A stretch of 21,024 nucleotides of DNA from Ochromonadaceae sp. CCMP2298 (taxonomy: Eukaryota; Sar; Synurophyceae; Ochromonadales; Ochromonadaceae), in contig MU633864.1 in the NCBI GenBank assembly GCA_026770595.1, forward strand, positions 1 through 21,024, in the 5' to 3' direction. Under the pieces are notes generated by a model. The model ran no database searches. It saw nothing but the letters and a program-made list of their open reading frames with translations, and was not told the origin of the DNA. Shown in pieces: positions 1 through 8,314 of the stretch (its first letter is position 1; each line of letters begins with the position of its first letter). Both the position numbers and the translations under genes were made by a program.

Positions 1-196
1 TAAGTGGGCGAATCGTAGATTAGCCGGTGTGGGAGCAGCTAGATCCACAGAAATGGCACAACATTTGGGTTTTTGGTCAAAACATGGTTTTTGTAAAAAT
101 TTATGTAACTACCGAGTGGGTTTTATTGGTAAAAAGACGAAAATTTCTGTGGATCTAGCTGCTCCCACACCGGCTAATCTACGATTCGCCCACTTA
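1..196. mobile_element. MITE-like element with 54-bp perfect terminal inverted repeats
   Basis: Bases 1-54 are the exact reverse complement of 143-196, starting TAAGTGGGCG and ending CGCCCACTTA. The 88-bp interior is AT-rich and non-coding. Long perfect arms around a short non-coding core are typical of a miniature inverted-repeat transposable element or foldback element, and identical arms suggest a recent insertion or gene conversion. The window begins exactly at the left arm, so the arm may extend further and no target-site duplication can be checked. Just outside the right arm the motif CGCCCACTTA recurs (187-196, then again near 206-215), so the true right boundary is also uncertain. The superfamily is unknown. 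Confidence 0.8.
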
Positions 197-239
197 TAAA
201 TGCGCCCACTTACTATTAAATACATGCTAATAAATGCGC

Positions 240-335
240 TTCTTACCTTCTGTCCTCGTCTCCAGCGGGGATCGATCTCGTCACACCAGCTCCCAGCTCC
301 CACAGATCCGAGCCGCTGAGCCAGCCAGCCAGCGC
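240..335 (-). repeat. tRNA-derived SINE-like fragment
   Basis: Read on the minus strand there is an A-box-like motif TGGCTCAGCGG (323-313) followed about 35 nt later by a B-box match GATCGATCC (277-269), which fits the Pol III B-box consensus GWTCRANNC. Order and spacing match a tRNA-type internal promoter. The T-arm pairs poorly and no acceptor stem can be drawn, so this is not a functional tRNA gene; a tRNA-derived SINE head is the better reading. The 110 bp after it on the plus strand (336-445) is GC-rich and without a recognisable gene. Confidence 0.4.
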
Positions 336-440
336 GGTGCGTGTGCGCTGCGTGCGCTGTGGCGAGTATAAAGTACCCACCGTGTATGTGGGTGGGCGGG
401 GCGCCTCCGCCGCAGAGGGGTTCCCCCGCGTAAACGAGAG

Positions 441-612
441 GGTTTTGATTGAATCATAGATCCACAGAAATGGCACCACATTTGGGTTTTTGGTCAAAAC
501 AAGGTTTTTGTAAAACTTTATGTAACTACCGAGTGGGTTTAATTGGTAAAAAGACGAAAAACGAATTCTAAATACGATTCAATCCAGACGGAATACGATT
601 TCTGTAGCTGGA
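441..612. mobile_element. Second, rearranged copy of the MITE core
   Basis: Bases 457-560 repeat 40-143 in the same orientation with about 4 mismatches in 104 positions. The flanks differ: the long arms of the first element are missing. Instead short imperfect inverted repeats surround the copy (TTGATTGAATCATA near 444-457 against TACGATTCAATCCA near 573-586), and an eroded match to the first element's right arm (ATTTCTGTAGCTG) follows at about 598-610. It is either a related element with different ends or a copy damaged by an insertion. Confidence 0.65.
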
Positions 613-679
613 GGGAAGTACAAGTAGGTTCCTACCGTTAGGACAGGGAAGTACAACAGTATGGATCACAAATGCCTCT

Positions 680-773
680 TTTTTCTGGCAGAGCGGTAGC
701 TAGACGACACTTGTCTGCTCCCACAATTTTTCTGGCAGAGCGGTAGCTGAGCCTTGCGAGGCCGCTCCCACAA
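680..773 (+). repeat. Tandem pair of 47-bp hairpin repeats
   Basis: Two adjacent 47-bp units (680-726 and 727-773) both begin TTTTTCTGGCAGAGCGGTAG and end GCTCCCACAA. The middle 16 or so bases differ, yet each unit can form its own stem-loop: GAGC pairs with GCTC and AGAC with GTCT in unit 1; GAGCGG pairs with CCGCTC and GCCT with AGGC in unit 2. TGGCAGAGCGG resembles a Pol III A-box. A third copy lies at 20851-20903 on the other strand. Confidence 0.7.
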
Positions 774-921
774 TAGACCTTCCCCAACAAAGTTGATCGC
801 TCATCATCAACGTGAACGCTGCAACCCTGAAGAGCCTCAGCGCTGGAAGACACTTCTTCTCTAGAGGCGGGCCACACAAACACAAAACGCCCGTGGCACT
901 AGCTGAAGCGCTACCACGAAG

Positions 922-1910
922 ATGTGGTTGTCTGTGTGGTTCCTCGTCGGCATATCGGCTGCCTTCCTCGCCCACCTGTACCTCGAGGTTCACCAGGAGC
1001 ATGTCGCCACGGCTTCCCACGAGCCACTCGAGCTCGACAGCAAGGTGGCAGACACCTGCCGAATGGTAGCTGCTATGCGGGCACTGGACTCAGCCAGGCC
1101 CTCCATCTTCTACAACCAGGACCCTCTTGCTCAGCATCTGGCGGGAGAGTCACACATGCGCGTTGTGGGAGAGCAGGCAGAGCGGCTCAAAACAACTGAC
1201 CTCGACCTGAACCCGGTTAGCATGCGTACAATCGCGATCGACGAGCGAATGCCACCCGAGAAGGGGTGAAGCAAATCGTGATGATAGGGGCCGGTATGGA
1301 TAGTCGTCCCTATCGTCTCCCTCTGCCAGATGTGACTTGGTTCGAGGTCGACGTGCCTAGCGTCTTATCGCTGAAGTCCGCACTGCTGGGGCAGGTTCCG
1401 GAGAATCTGCAGCACCTGCTGCATCCGAAGCTCAAGAAGCACATACTCGTGCCGCTGAATCTCAGGCAGGGCGAGGAGGCGCTGATGAAGGCGCTGAGTG
1501 ATAGCGGATTCGATTCCACCGAGCCTACGTACTTCATAATGGAAGGACTGCTTATGTATCTCAGTATCGGCGAAATAAAGCAGCTGTTCCAATCTCTACC
1601 CGCCGTGGAGGGCAGTCGTGCTACGGCCACTGTGGCGACGCCGCTGCTCCGCAGGCTGCTGCAGTTGCCGCCAGTCTACCTGCTGCTGGATGCGCTGAAG
1701 ATCAAGGCGCACAGGATCGCCCTCTTGTGGAAAAGCGACTGGCTCTCCTTCACCCTCGCGAAGGCCCATCTCCCATGGCGAATCACCTCAGATGTTAATA
1801 TAGCCGAGGACTTCTTGAGCAGAGGCGTGCGCATGCCGAGCAGTAAGGCGGGCTGGCGTGTGGACAGAAGTCCAGAAAATCTTATCGACTTCGTCCCGGC
1901 GGGTGTGTAG
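922..1910 (+). CDS. LCM/TIGR00027-type SAM-dependent methyltransferase, interrupted by a 1-nt frameshift
   Basis: Two overlapping reading frames together make one protein of about 330 aa. Frame 1 (922-1269, ATG start) holds a hydrophobic N-terminal segment (residues 1-20, signal anchor or signal peptide) and ends in EKG plus stop. Frame 2 resumes at 1266 with VKQIVMIGAGMDSRPYRL, the SAM-binding motif I, followed by the acidic strand FEVDVP and the conserved FIMEGLLMYL. This order is characteristic of the leucine carboxyl methyltransferase-like (PPM/TIGR00027) family, usually 270-330 aa. The switch sits in a run of four G (1263-1266); one more G would restore a continuous frame. No splice sites explain it. 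It could be a sequence error, a fresh pseudogene or programmed slippage. The substrate is unknown. The SAAF stretch in the leader might be plastid-targeting, but that is weak. Confidence 0.75.
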
Positions 1911-2084
1911 GCTTGTAGAGGTAGGGTAAGCAGCCAATAGGTTATCAATAGGGCTAGGCGCTGAGAAGACTCCCGCTCTCCCGCTCTCCTCTGGTTGGAC
2001 AACGACACACCAGAATCCACTTTTACGTATTACTCGTGGCGAAGAAAACTAAGCAAACAAATACGCACGCCCAGTTGACGATTT

Positions 2085-4555
2085 TTACATTTCCGGCGGG
2101 TTCGGATCCGCGCCCGCAGCTTTCCCATGCTCCTCGTACCACTCCGCGTACTGTGCTCGGTATGCCTCCCACGCCGCCGCTGCGACCGCGGGATCTTCTG
2201 GGCTGCTATCGGGGACAGCGCCAGCGCCTGCCCCTTCTACCCCTTCTCCTTTCCCTTCTGCTGTCCCTTCTGTTGTAGCTGCTGAGACTGCTGTCTCGGC
2301 GGGCAGCGGGGCAGGGCCAGAGGGCTCTGCTGGCAGCGGAGGCGCTGTCGCAGCAGTGTCCGCGTCCGGGGCCACCACAAGACCCGGAGGGGGAGGGGTG
2401 CCCTCAGGCGGGGACCAGCCGGCATAGAACAGCCTCGCAGCCTTCTCCCCGTAGTAGACCGAGTACTGCCAGAACTCGTTGTAGTAGGCAGTGGGGTCGG
2501 AGGGCACCACTTCGGGGGCGGCCGCCGCTGCGTATTGGCCGTACTGCGCGGCCTGCCCATACTGCTGCTGCTGCTGCTGCTGCTGCCCATACATATTCTG
2601 CTGCTGCCCATACTGCTGCTGATCGGGCTGCTGTCCGTAGCCCCCCGCCTGCGCGCCGTAGTAACCCCCGCCATACTGCTGCTGCTGTGGCTGCTGCCCA
2701 TACATATTGCCCCCACCATACTGCTGTTGTTGGCCATACTGCTGCTGTTGCTGTCCACCGTAACCGCCACCGCCACTCGGGCCGATGCCACTGGCGCCCG
2801 CCGCGATGCTCTCTATTTCATACTTGGCCGCGGCGTGCAGCTCGATCGGGCCCGTTATGCTAAAAGGTTAAGGATCAAAGGTGCGTAGGAGGAGAGGATG
2901 AGTATATCAGTGGTTATAAGTGCAATAGGTCGAGGCCGAGGGCGATAGGCTTTCTTCGCTTACGTGATCGTGCGTGTGGGCGGCATCGAGCCCACGTCTG
3001 CAGCCTGCGGCACCTGCACGCGCACATTGTGCCTGGACTGGATCTCCCGCACAGTCAGACCGCCGCGCCCGATGATAGCCCCCACACGGTCGTTGGGCAC
3101 AATTACCAGCGTGGCGGCGCTGGACTGCCCTGCAGTCTGCTGCTGGTGCTGCTGCAGACATGTGAATATCTCCATCTGCGCGGCGTCCACGCACTCCTTG
3201 GTGTCGGCGCCGATGGAGATGGTGCGGACGTTGGGGTCCCCCTCGTCCGGGCCGCTAGGGATCTGCACGTTCGCCCGGGTGCGGTCCTGGATGCCCTTGA
3301 TGGTCGAGCCGCCCTTGCCGATAATAATGCCCACCTTGTCGTTGGGCACGGGCAGCTTCACCACGAATGCCGTGTCCAGCTCGCGCGAGTTGTTGTCCCT
3401 ACCCAAAAAGCGATTTTCGCCCGCCCCCCCAGCCCCGGCGCCCGCCATTTTCGCGAGCTGCCCGGCAATCATGTCCTCAATGCGCTGTTTAGCCTCTAAA
3501 ACGTTCGCAGGTATGCCGGTCAGAATCACGCTGCGCTCGGTTTCCCCCGGGCCCATGTCGGTCTCCTTGGCGATCTGCGCGTGCACGCCGAGGGTCTGCT
3601 GAATGCGCGCGATGTTCTCGCCGCCCTTGCCAATGATTAGCCCGACCATGTTGTTGGGAACCTTCATCTCCACGGACTCACTGCCACCGGGGCCGTACGC
3701 GTCGGGGGCCATAGGGATAGGAAAACCCAGCTGCTGCGACTTGAGGCGCTGCGCCATCTCGGGGTTAAATAGCAGTTCCTCCACCTCCTTGGAGGCTTTA
3801 GTCACCGCCTCGTCTGAGCCCTCCAGGCACACGTGCAGCTCGTCCTCGTCGTCTGTGTGACCGGTGGTGGAGGGTCCGCCGTCCCTGCTGGCGCCCTTGC
3901 CTCGAATGATGATCTTGGCGCCGGTCCTCTCAGACATACCTTTCTGGGTCGCGCCCTTGGGCCCGATCAGCAGACCTGTGAGGGAGCAGGGAGCAGGGAG
4001 CAGGGAGCAGGGAGCAGGGAGCAGGGAGCAGGGAGCAGGGAGCAGGGAGCAGGGAGGAGTGAACAGAGAGAAGGGAAGATAGAGAAGGAAACAGAAAAAG
4101 GTACATGATAAGGGATAAGGGATAAGGGATAAGTGGTTAGGTGACAGCGGGGAAGTGGCAAAAAGAAGTGAGTGAGTGCAGCACTGACCAAGGAAGTTGA
4201 TGTCAGGATGATCCTTCACGGGAATGTAGATCTTCTTGCTGGCGGTACAGCCCGCTGTTGAGAGGATGAGAAGAGACAACGGTGTTAGAAATGAGAACGA
4301 AGCGCTGAGCAGCTGCCCTGCCGCTGTAATGCAGGCTGCAAGTCTTACATCCAGGGCCCCCCGGACCTCCTTCGTCTTCACCCCATCTGCCCTTTCTTTT
4401 ACCCAGATCCGATACGATGCCACCTGGTAAGTGAATATGCAAAAATGTTTCAACAGGGGTCAAATCCAACGGAGACTGAGGGATCAAATCCGTGGGCTTT
4501 TACCTGACAAGCGCGCTGCGATCTCCCGCGCCTTGGCGAGCGCTTCCGAAGCCAT
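2085..4555 (-). CDS. Multi-KH splicing factor-like RNA-binding protein (SF1-type KH plus three FUBP-like KH)
   Basis: Five exons (4555-4504, 4423-4349, 4254-4189, 3975-2964, 2859-2085) join in frame through GT-AG introns of 80, 94, 213 and 104 nt and give 659 aa. Exon 2 encodes KRKGRWGED (residues 26-34), resembling the UHM-ligand motif by which SF1 and SF3b155 bind U2AF-like proteins. Residues 48-135 are an SF1-type KH ([16 protein letters not shown], loop GPKG at 69-72, KIIIRGKG). Three FUBP-like KH domains follow with loops GKGG (180-183), GKGG (284-287) and GRGG (367-370). The C-terminal 250 aa is Gly/Gln/Tyr-rich with a polyQ run and ends with a FUBP-like tyrosine motif [17 protein letters not shown]. 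No zinc knuckle of true SF1 is seen. A nuclear role in pre-mRNA processing is likely by family; whether it recognises branch points is inference. The start is the first ATG before an Ala-rich helix [12 protein letters not shown]. Confidence 0.88.
2562..2585. repeat. (CTG)8 trinucleotide run encoding polyglutamine
   Basis: Eight uninterrupted CTG triplets on the plus strand read as CAG on the coding strand and give an eight-glutamine stretch in the Gln/Tyr-rich tail of the KH protein. Shorter CTG runs lie on both sides (2600-2760), so the tail is length-variable by nature. Confidence 0.85.
3981..4057. repeat. Heptamer minisatellite (AGGGAGC)10 next to a splice acceptor
   Basis: Ten perfect AGGGAGC units (3981-4050) plus one variant unit (4051-4057) lie inside intron 3 of the KH gene. 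On the coding strand the array reads CCCTGCT repeated and stops 5 nt before the acceptor CACAG at 3980-3976, so it forms the polypyrimidine-rich tract of that intron. Confidence 0.9.
4104..4131. repeat. Short heptamer array (GATAAGG)3 in the same intron
   Basis: Within the same intron as the AGGGAGC array, three to four units of GATAAGG (equivalently AGGGATA) follow one another before degenerating to GATAAGTGG. Both arrays share the 7-nt period and the AGGGA start, so they may have a common origin. Confidence 0.75.
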
Positions 4556-4985
4556 TGGAGAATTGCAGCACCTGACTCGGTACAAAAGCGCGTCTCTTCG
4601 ATTTGAAGACTGCTGGATCCGTGTGGGCCGGCTCCGTGCAACTGGAATGGAATCCTTATCAGAGCCAGGGCAATTCGACAGAGGGAGCGGCTGCGGCTCT
4701 GCGTGAGCTCCTCTCACCTCTAAAATGTGGCCAGTAAAAACGTTCCGGTTGGTATTTCGCCGGATTTTGACTGCTCGGATTGGGGGAATTACGACCAAAA
4801 CTCCAGTCCCAACCCCCTCCATTCTCCAAGTGGCAAGATCTAATCAATATGCTTTGGCTCTAGTTTGGCTCGCATTCCAGGCATTGAGTGAGCTGTTCAT
4901 CAGCGGGGAGTCATGTCATGGGTCGCTGAAGGATGCAGCTGACGTGCATCGCGCATGCAGCAGCAGCGAGTTGGACCAGTAGTCC
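4556..4985. promoter_or_regulatory. Divergent intergenic region between the KH gene and tilS
   Basis: These 430 bp separate two genes read away from each other, so both promoters and 5' untranslated regions should lie here. I see no convincing TATA box, repeat or conserved coding segment. The region is inferred from position only. Confidence 0.4.
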
Positions 4986-6702
4986 ATGCTCGGCTCCCAT
5001 CTGCCGCTGATGCGAGAGGTCGTGCTGGTCCTGCTGCTGGTGCTGCAATGGATCCAGTCAGTTGCTCCCCTGCCTTTGTTATGCCATCTCGTTCGCCCAT
5101 CATGCGTTCGAGCGGGGTCGGGCAGCCCATGTAGCAGTAGTGCTTTGCGCCTGCAGAGCGACCAGAAAGCGCTTACTGGTAGCAGTACGAAGGCATGCGA
5201 GGCACACTGTGCACATATGGAAGCAGAGCTGTCTGCACGAATCAAACAACTTTGCGGCGATTCAGCACATATTCTACTATGCGTGAGCGGCGGCTCTGAC
5301 AGTATGGCGCTGCTGCACCTACTGCAGCGCGTGAGAGAGCAGCGACCAGCCCTGGCCCTTCGCGTAGTCAACTTCAACCACAAGGCGCGCCCCGAGTCCG
5401 ACGAGGAGGTGAGCGCTCTCTTCGCACCACTTATAATACTGTAGGCATCGAATGTGCCTGTGGAGAGGATTTGCAGTGCGGTTGCACCTCGCCTGTCTTT
5501 CCACTGCTTTCTCTTACCTATTCATTGCTCCGCAGGCTGTGTTTGTGCGCACATGGGCAGAGAGCTACGCACTGCCCTTCTACACTTGCGAGCTCCCACA
5601 GCATATGCGACAGTCGGTGGGCTTTCAAGAGCGCGCGCGTACATGGCGTAGGGAAGAGTCGCTGCGCATATTGCAAGAGTGGTCCCAAGAAGTACGGGGG
5701 TACCCAGACCCGGGTGGTGCAAATATACCGTCAGATCGTTCAGAAGGTGCGGGTAGCGTTCCCATACTCCCCTTCTACATCGCCACTGCGCATATCCACG
5801 AGGATCAGCTGGAGACGCTGCTGCTCAAGCTGCTGAGGGGCGTGCACATCGCCAACATCCACGGAGTAAGCCAACCCCCTTCTCCAGACTATCTTGACAT
5901 GATAAACCCGTACTCATCTCATACACTTCTACACCTCTACTCTTCTGCATTGCACCAGATGGACGCTCTCGATGAGCACTTTCTGAAGCCGCTGCTGGGG
6001 GTGGGCAAGGAACATTTGCAGCGCTACCTGCAGTGCAGGGGTCTGGCTTGGCGGGAGGACGCCTCCAACCAGTCGCGCAAGTACAAGCGCAACGCTGTGC
6101 GCCTCGACCTGCTTCCACTGATGGCGGAGCTGGCGGGGGGTGCGGGCGCGCTGGCCAACAGGCTGGAGCAGCTGTCTGCGCAGAGCGGGGATGTGCGGGA
6201 GTTGTTGCAGATGGAGGTAAGCAGTCGGTGGCCTCTGTTATGTGCACTACTAAGTTTACACATGCTATATGCCGCACGCCCTATGCTGTGTGCCATATGC
6301 CGTAATCTGTGTGCCCTATACCGTTTGCTGAATAGAATATGCCATATCTAATATGCCATGCCTCGGCACTATCCCTAAAAACAGCTGCCTCGGTGGCGAA
6401 ATCGCTTGATCTATACCGACTCAAGCTCTGCTCCCTCTGAGCTGGCAGTGGCAGAGGAGGTGCTCACAAGCATGCCCGCACTGATCCTGTCCGAGCTCCT
6501 CCGCGAGTGGGTCCTGGATCGGGCAGGAGAGAGCCTGACCTATCAGCAGCTCTCGCGGGTAGCGGACCTCCTGCGCACGCCTCTTCCCCTCGGCAAGGCA
6601 TCTAAAGCGGTGACCATCTCCAAGGGGTGGGATATCGAGCGCAGCGGGTGCAGATTGCGGCTAAAGATGCGACCACCAGGTGCTGGCGGGAGGAGCCCTT
6701 GA
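4986..6702 (+). CDS. tilS: tRNA(Ile)-lysidine synthase, organelle type
   Basis: Four exons (4986-5408, 5536-5865, 5959-6216, 6385-6702), all in phase 0 with GT-AG introns of 127, 93 and 168 nt, give 442 aa, near the usual TilS length. The PP-loop SGGSDS of an N-type ATP pyrophosphatase is at about residue 100, followed by VVNFNHKARPESDEEAVF, IATAHIHEDQLETLLLKLLRG and the family-specific LKPLLGV and WREDASNQSRKYKRNAVR. The enzyme converts C34 of tRNA-Ile(CAU) to lysidine with ATP and lysine, so that AUA is read. The first 60-70 residues are extra: a hydrophobic stretch (VVLVLLLVLQWIQSVA) then an acid-poor Ser/Arg region, as in an organelle leader. Start: first ATG (4986); a second in-frame ATG at 5010 would also keep the leader. 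A further 3' exon is possible because the end is poorly conserved. Confidence 0.9.
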
Positions 6703-7147
6703 AGCTGACTCAATTCCTGCGCGGTCTGAAGGTGCCTCCAGCTGACAGATAGCGCCCTTCTCCTCTGCAGACGAACCGCCAGCGACAGTGGGGACAGCGA
6801 CAGCGGTGACGAGGACAGCGCAGACACAAGCGAGGGCTCTGCTACTGTAGGGCTCGTAGAGAAGCCAGTTCTGAGGTGTTCATATCCAAGGCATACAACG
6901 CATCCGCCTCTGCCTCTTATGGGAATCGCCCCTGCATACTCATATCTGTTCGAAAACTGCCCCGATTGTACAAATGAAAGATAATGTGGTAATTTCACTT
7001 TTCAAAATTTATAACTAACATTTTTACAAGCACTGATTGGCGAGAGCGCGAAATGTAAGAAAAGAGCAACGAATAGACGGTGAATTCGCCAGCCAGGTGG
7101 CTCTTATCCGCAAACTGTAACGGTGTGTGGTCTCCTGTCTCCTACCT
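6703..7147. other. Convergent intergenic region
   Basis: This lies between the ends of tilS and of the VAMP7-like gene. A good acceptor-like sequence (CCCTTCTCCTCTGCAG, ending near 6770) is followed by an open stretch of about 70 codons rich in Ser/Asp/Glu that stops near 6981. It might be an extra tilS exon, but no donor with the matching phase is convincing. Otherwise I see only AT-rich 3' sequence. Confidence 0.35.
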
Positions 7148-7795
7148 CTAGCATTGGGAGTAGTCGAACCCGCAGATGATGGAGGTGAGCAGCCACAGGA
7201 GGAAGACGACGATGAAGCCGATAAGGAAATACAGCTTCACGCGCCTCCAGAACATCGCCATCTTGAGCTCCTTGGAGGACTTCTCGAACTTGAACGCCTG
7301 CGACTGCAGCTGCTCCGTCTTGTCCACCAGCAGCTCCAGCTTCTCGCCCCTCTCCAGCACCATCTCGATATTCTGCACCATGATGTTCTTCACGTCGTCC
7401 AGCTTCGTGTTCACCTGGGAGAACGAGTCCGCCCCGGTGCCGTTGAAGAAGTCGACCTGCTTGCGCATGGTTCGGCTGAAGTCCTCAGACATGGCGAAGG
7501 CGATGGCAGTCTGCGCCCTCTCCCCGTAGGTGGACTGAAAACGCTGCTTGATGTCCTCCAGGAAACCAAAGGGGATCCTGCGCTTGTCCATGTCGTCGCA
7601 CATGCACATGTATATGATGTGGTTCTCCACTATATAGTGAAACACGTGCTGGTCGTAGACGTACGACATCTTCGCGTCCTTGTCATCGATCTTGCCCAGC
7701 AGGACCCTCGTGATCGTAGGAAAATTCCCGCTGGTGAATGTGTACTCCGCCAAAACCGTCTTGCCGCGAGCGACGAGAGAGTATAGGATTGTCAT
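7148..7795 (-). CDS. VAMP7-like longin R-SNARE
   Basis: A single-exon 215-aa protein, the normal VAMP7 length. Residues 1-115 form a longin domain (MTILYSLVARGKTVLAEY, then SYVYDQHVFHYIVENHIIYMC as in plant VAMP72 proteins). Residues 125-185 form the R-SNARE helix, with the central zero-layer arginine in VLERGEKLELLV, and residues 190-209 are a C-terminal membrane anchor (YFLIGFIVVFLLWLLTSIIC). Such proteins sit on post-Golgi, endosomal or vacuolar vesicles and pair with Q-SNAREs for membrane fusion. The start is the only sensible ATG and the stop is TAG. It reads away from the ORMDL gene. Confidence 0.96.
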   Translation of the reverse strand: MTILYSLVARGKTVLAEYTFTSGNFPTITRVLLGKIDDKDAKMSYVYDQHVFHYIVENHIIYMCMCDDMDKRRIPFGFLEDIKQRFQSTYGERAQTAIAFAMSEDFSRTMRKQVDFFNGTGADSFSQVNTKLDDVKNIMVQNIEMVLERGEKLELLVDKTEQLQSQAFKFEKSSKELKMAMFWRRVKLYFLIGFIVVFLLWLLTSIICGFDYSQC

Positions 7796-8314
7796 TGTAT
7801 TTGGAAGGCTGCGCCTCGTTCGAATGGAGTCAAAGGAGTAGGTGCGTTCGCCTATGTAGGAAGAGCGAAAGTGTGCTCAAAAGTGAATGCTCAAGCAGAA
7901 GCGGCTGCGAGGAGCAGAAATGCGGTTCGACTGATAGAAGCGAATGTGGCCTGATCTGCAACAGCGGTTCAACGTCCAATCCTTCGTCACATTCACTCCC
8001 TCCTCTCCAGGTCTCGAGCCCCCCCTCGAAGTTCGGGGGGGTTAAAATTTCGCAAGGATCCCTTTCTTTTCCGGGGAATTCCTGCTGGGAAACCTGGGAA
8101 AGAGATCCCAAAGTAACTTACGTACGTACAAAAGGTAAGGCAAAACCTGGTAAACTAACAGCTGTCGCAGGAGGTCTCGCGAGGCAGCGCGATTCAACGA
8201 TACGAGACTGTCTGGCCTCCCACAAATCCGTCGCAGCGTTCTGAACGTCGGCTTCTTCGTCGCTGGTCGATCATCTCTCAAGCAAGCTCTCGCGTGCAGC
8301 GTGGATAGTTGAAA
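7796..8314. promoter_or_regulatory. Divergent intergenic region between the VAMP7-like and ORMDL genes
   Basis: These 519 bp must hold both 5' ends. They contain a G/C-run hairpin at 8019-8041 and two B-box-like fragments (GCGGTTCGACTG near 7921 and GCGGTTCAACGTCC near 7964) without an A-box, so no RNA gene is called. No protein homology is visible. Confidence 0.4.
8019..8041. repeat. C7...G7 hairpin
   Basis: Seven C, a single T, CGAA, G, TTCG and six further G form a nearly perfect palindrome: CGAA pairs with TTCG and the C run with the G run. It lies about 275 bp upstream of the ORMDL start. Its role is unknown; it could be a replication-slippage product. Confidence 0.6.

Noticed and set aside
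2237-2791. Overlapping Ser/Pro/Arg-rich frames opposite or beside the KH tail
   Set aside because: They are shadows of the Gln/Tyr-rich coding sequence in other frames.
3981-4131. Telomere-like or CRISPR-like array
   Set aside because: The 7-nt units do not match known telomere repeats, and there are no spacers; it lies inside an intron.
3967-4191. Open frames through the heptamer array
   Set aside because: Seven-nt repeats stay open in several frames; splice sites at both ends show it is an intron.
7915-7985. Pair of B-box-like GCGGTTC motifs in the VAMP7/ORMDL promoter
   Set aside because: No A-box at proper distance and no tRNA fold.
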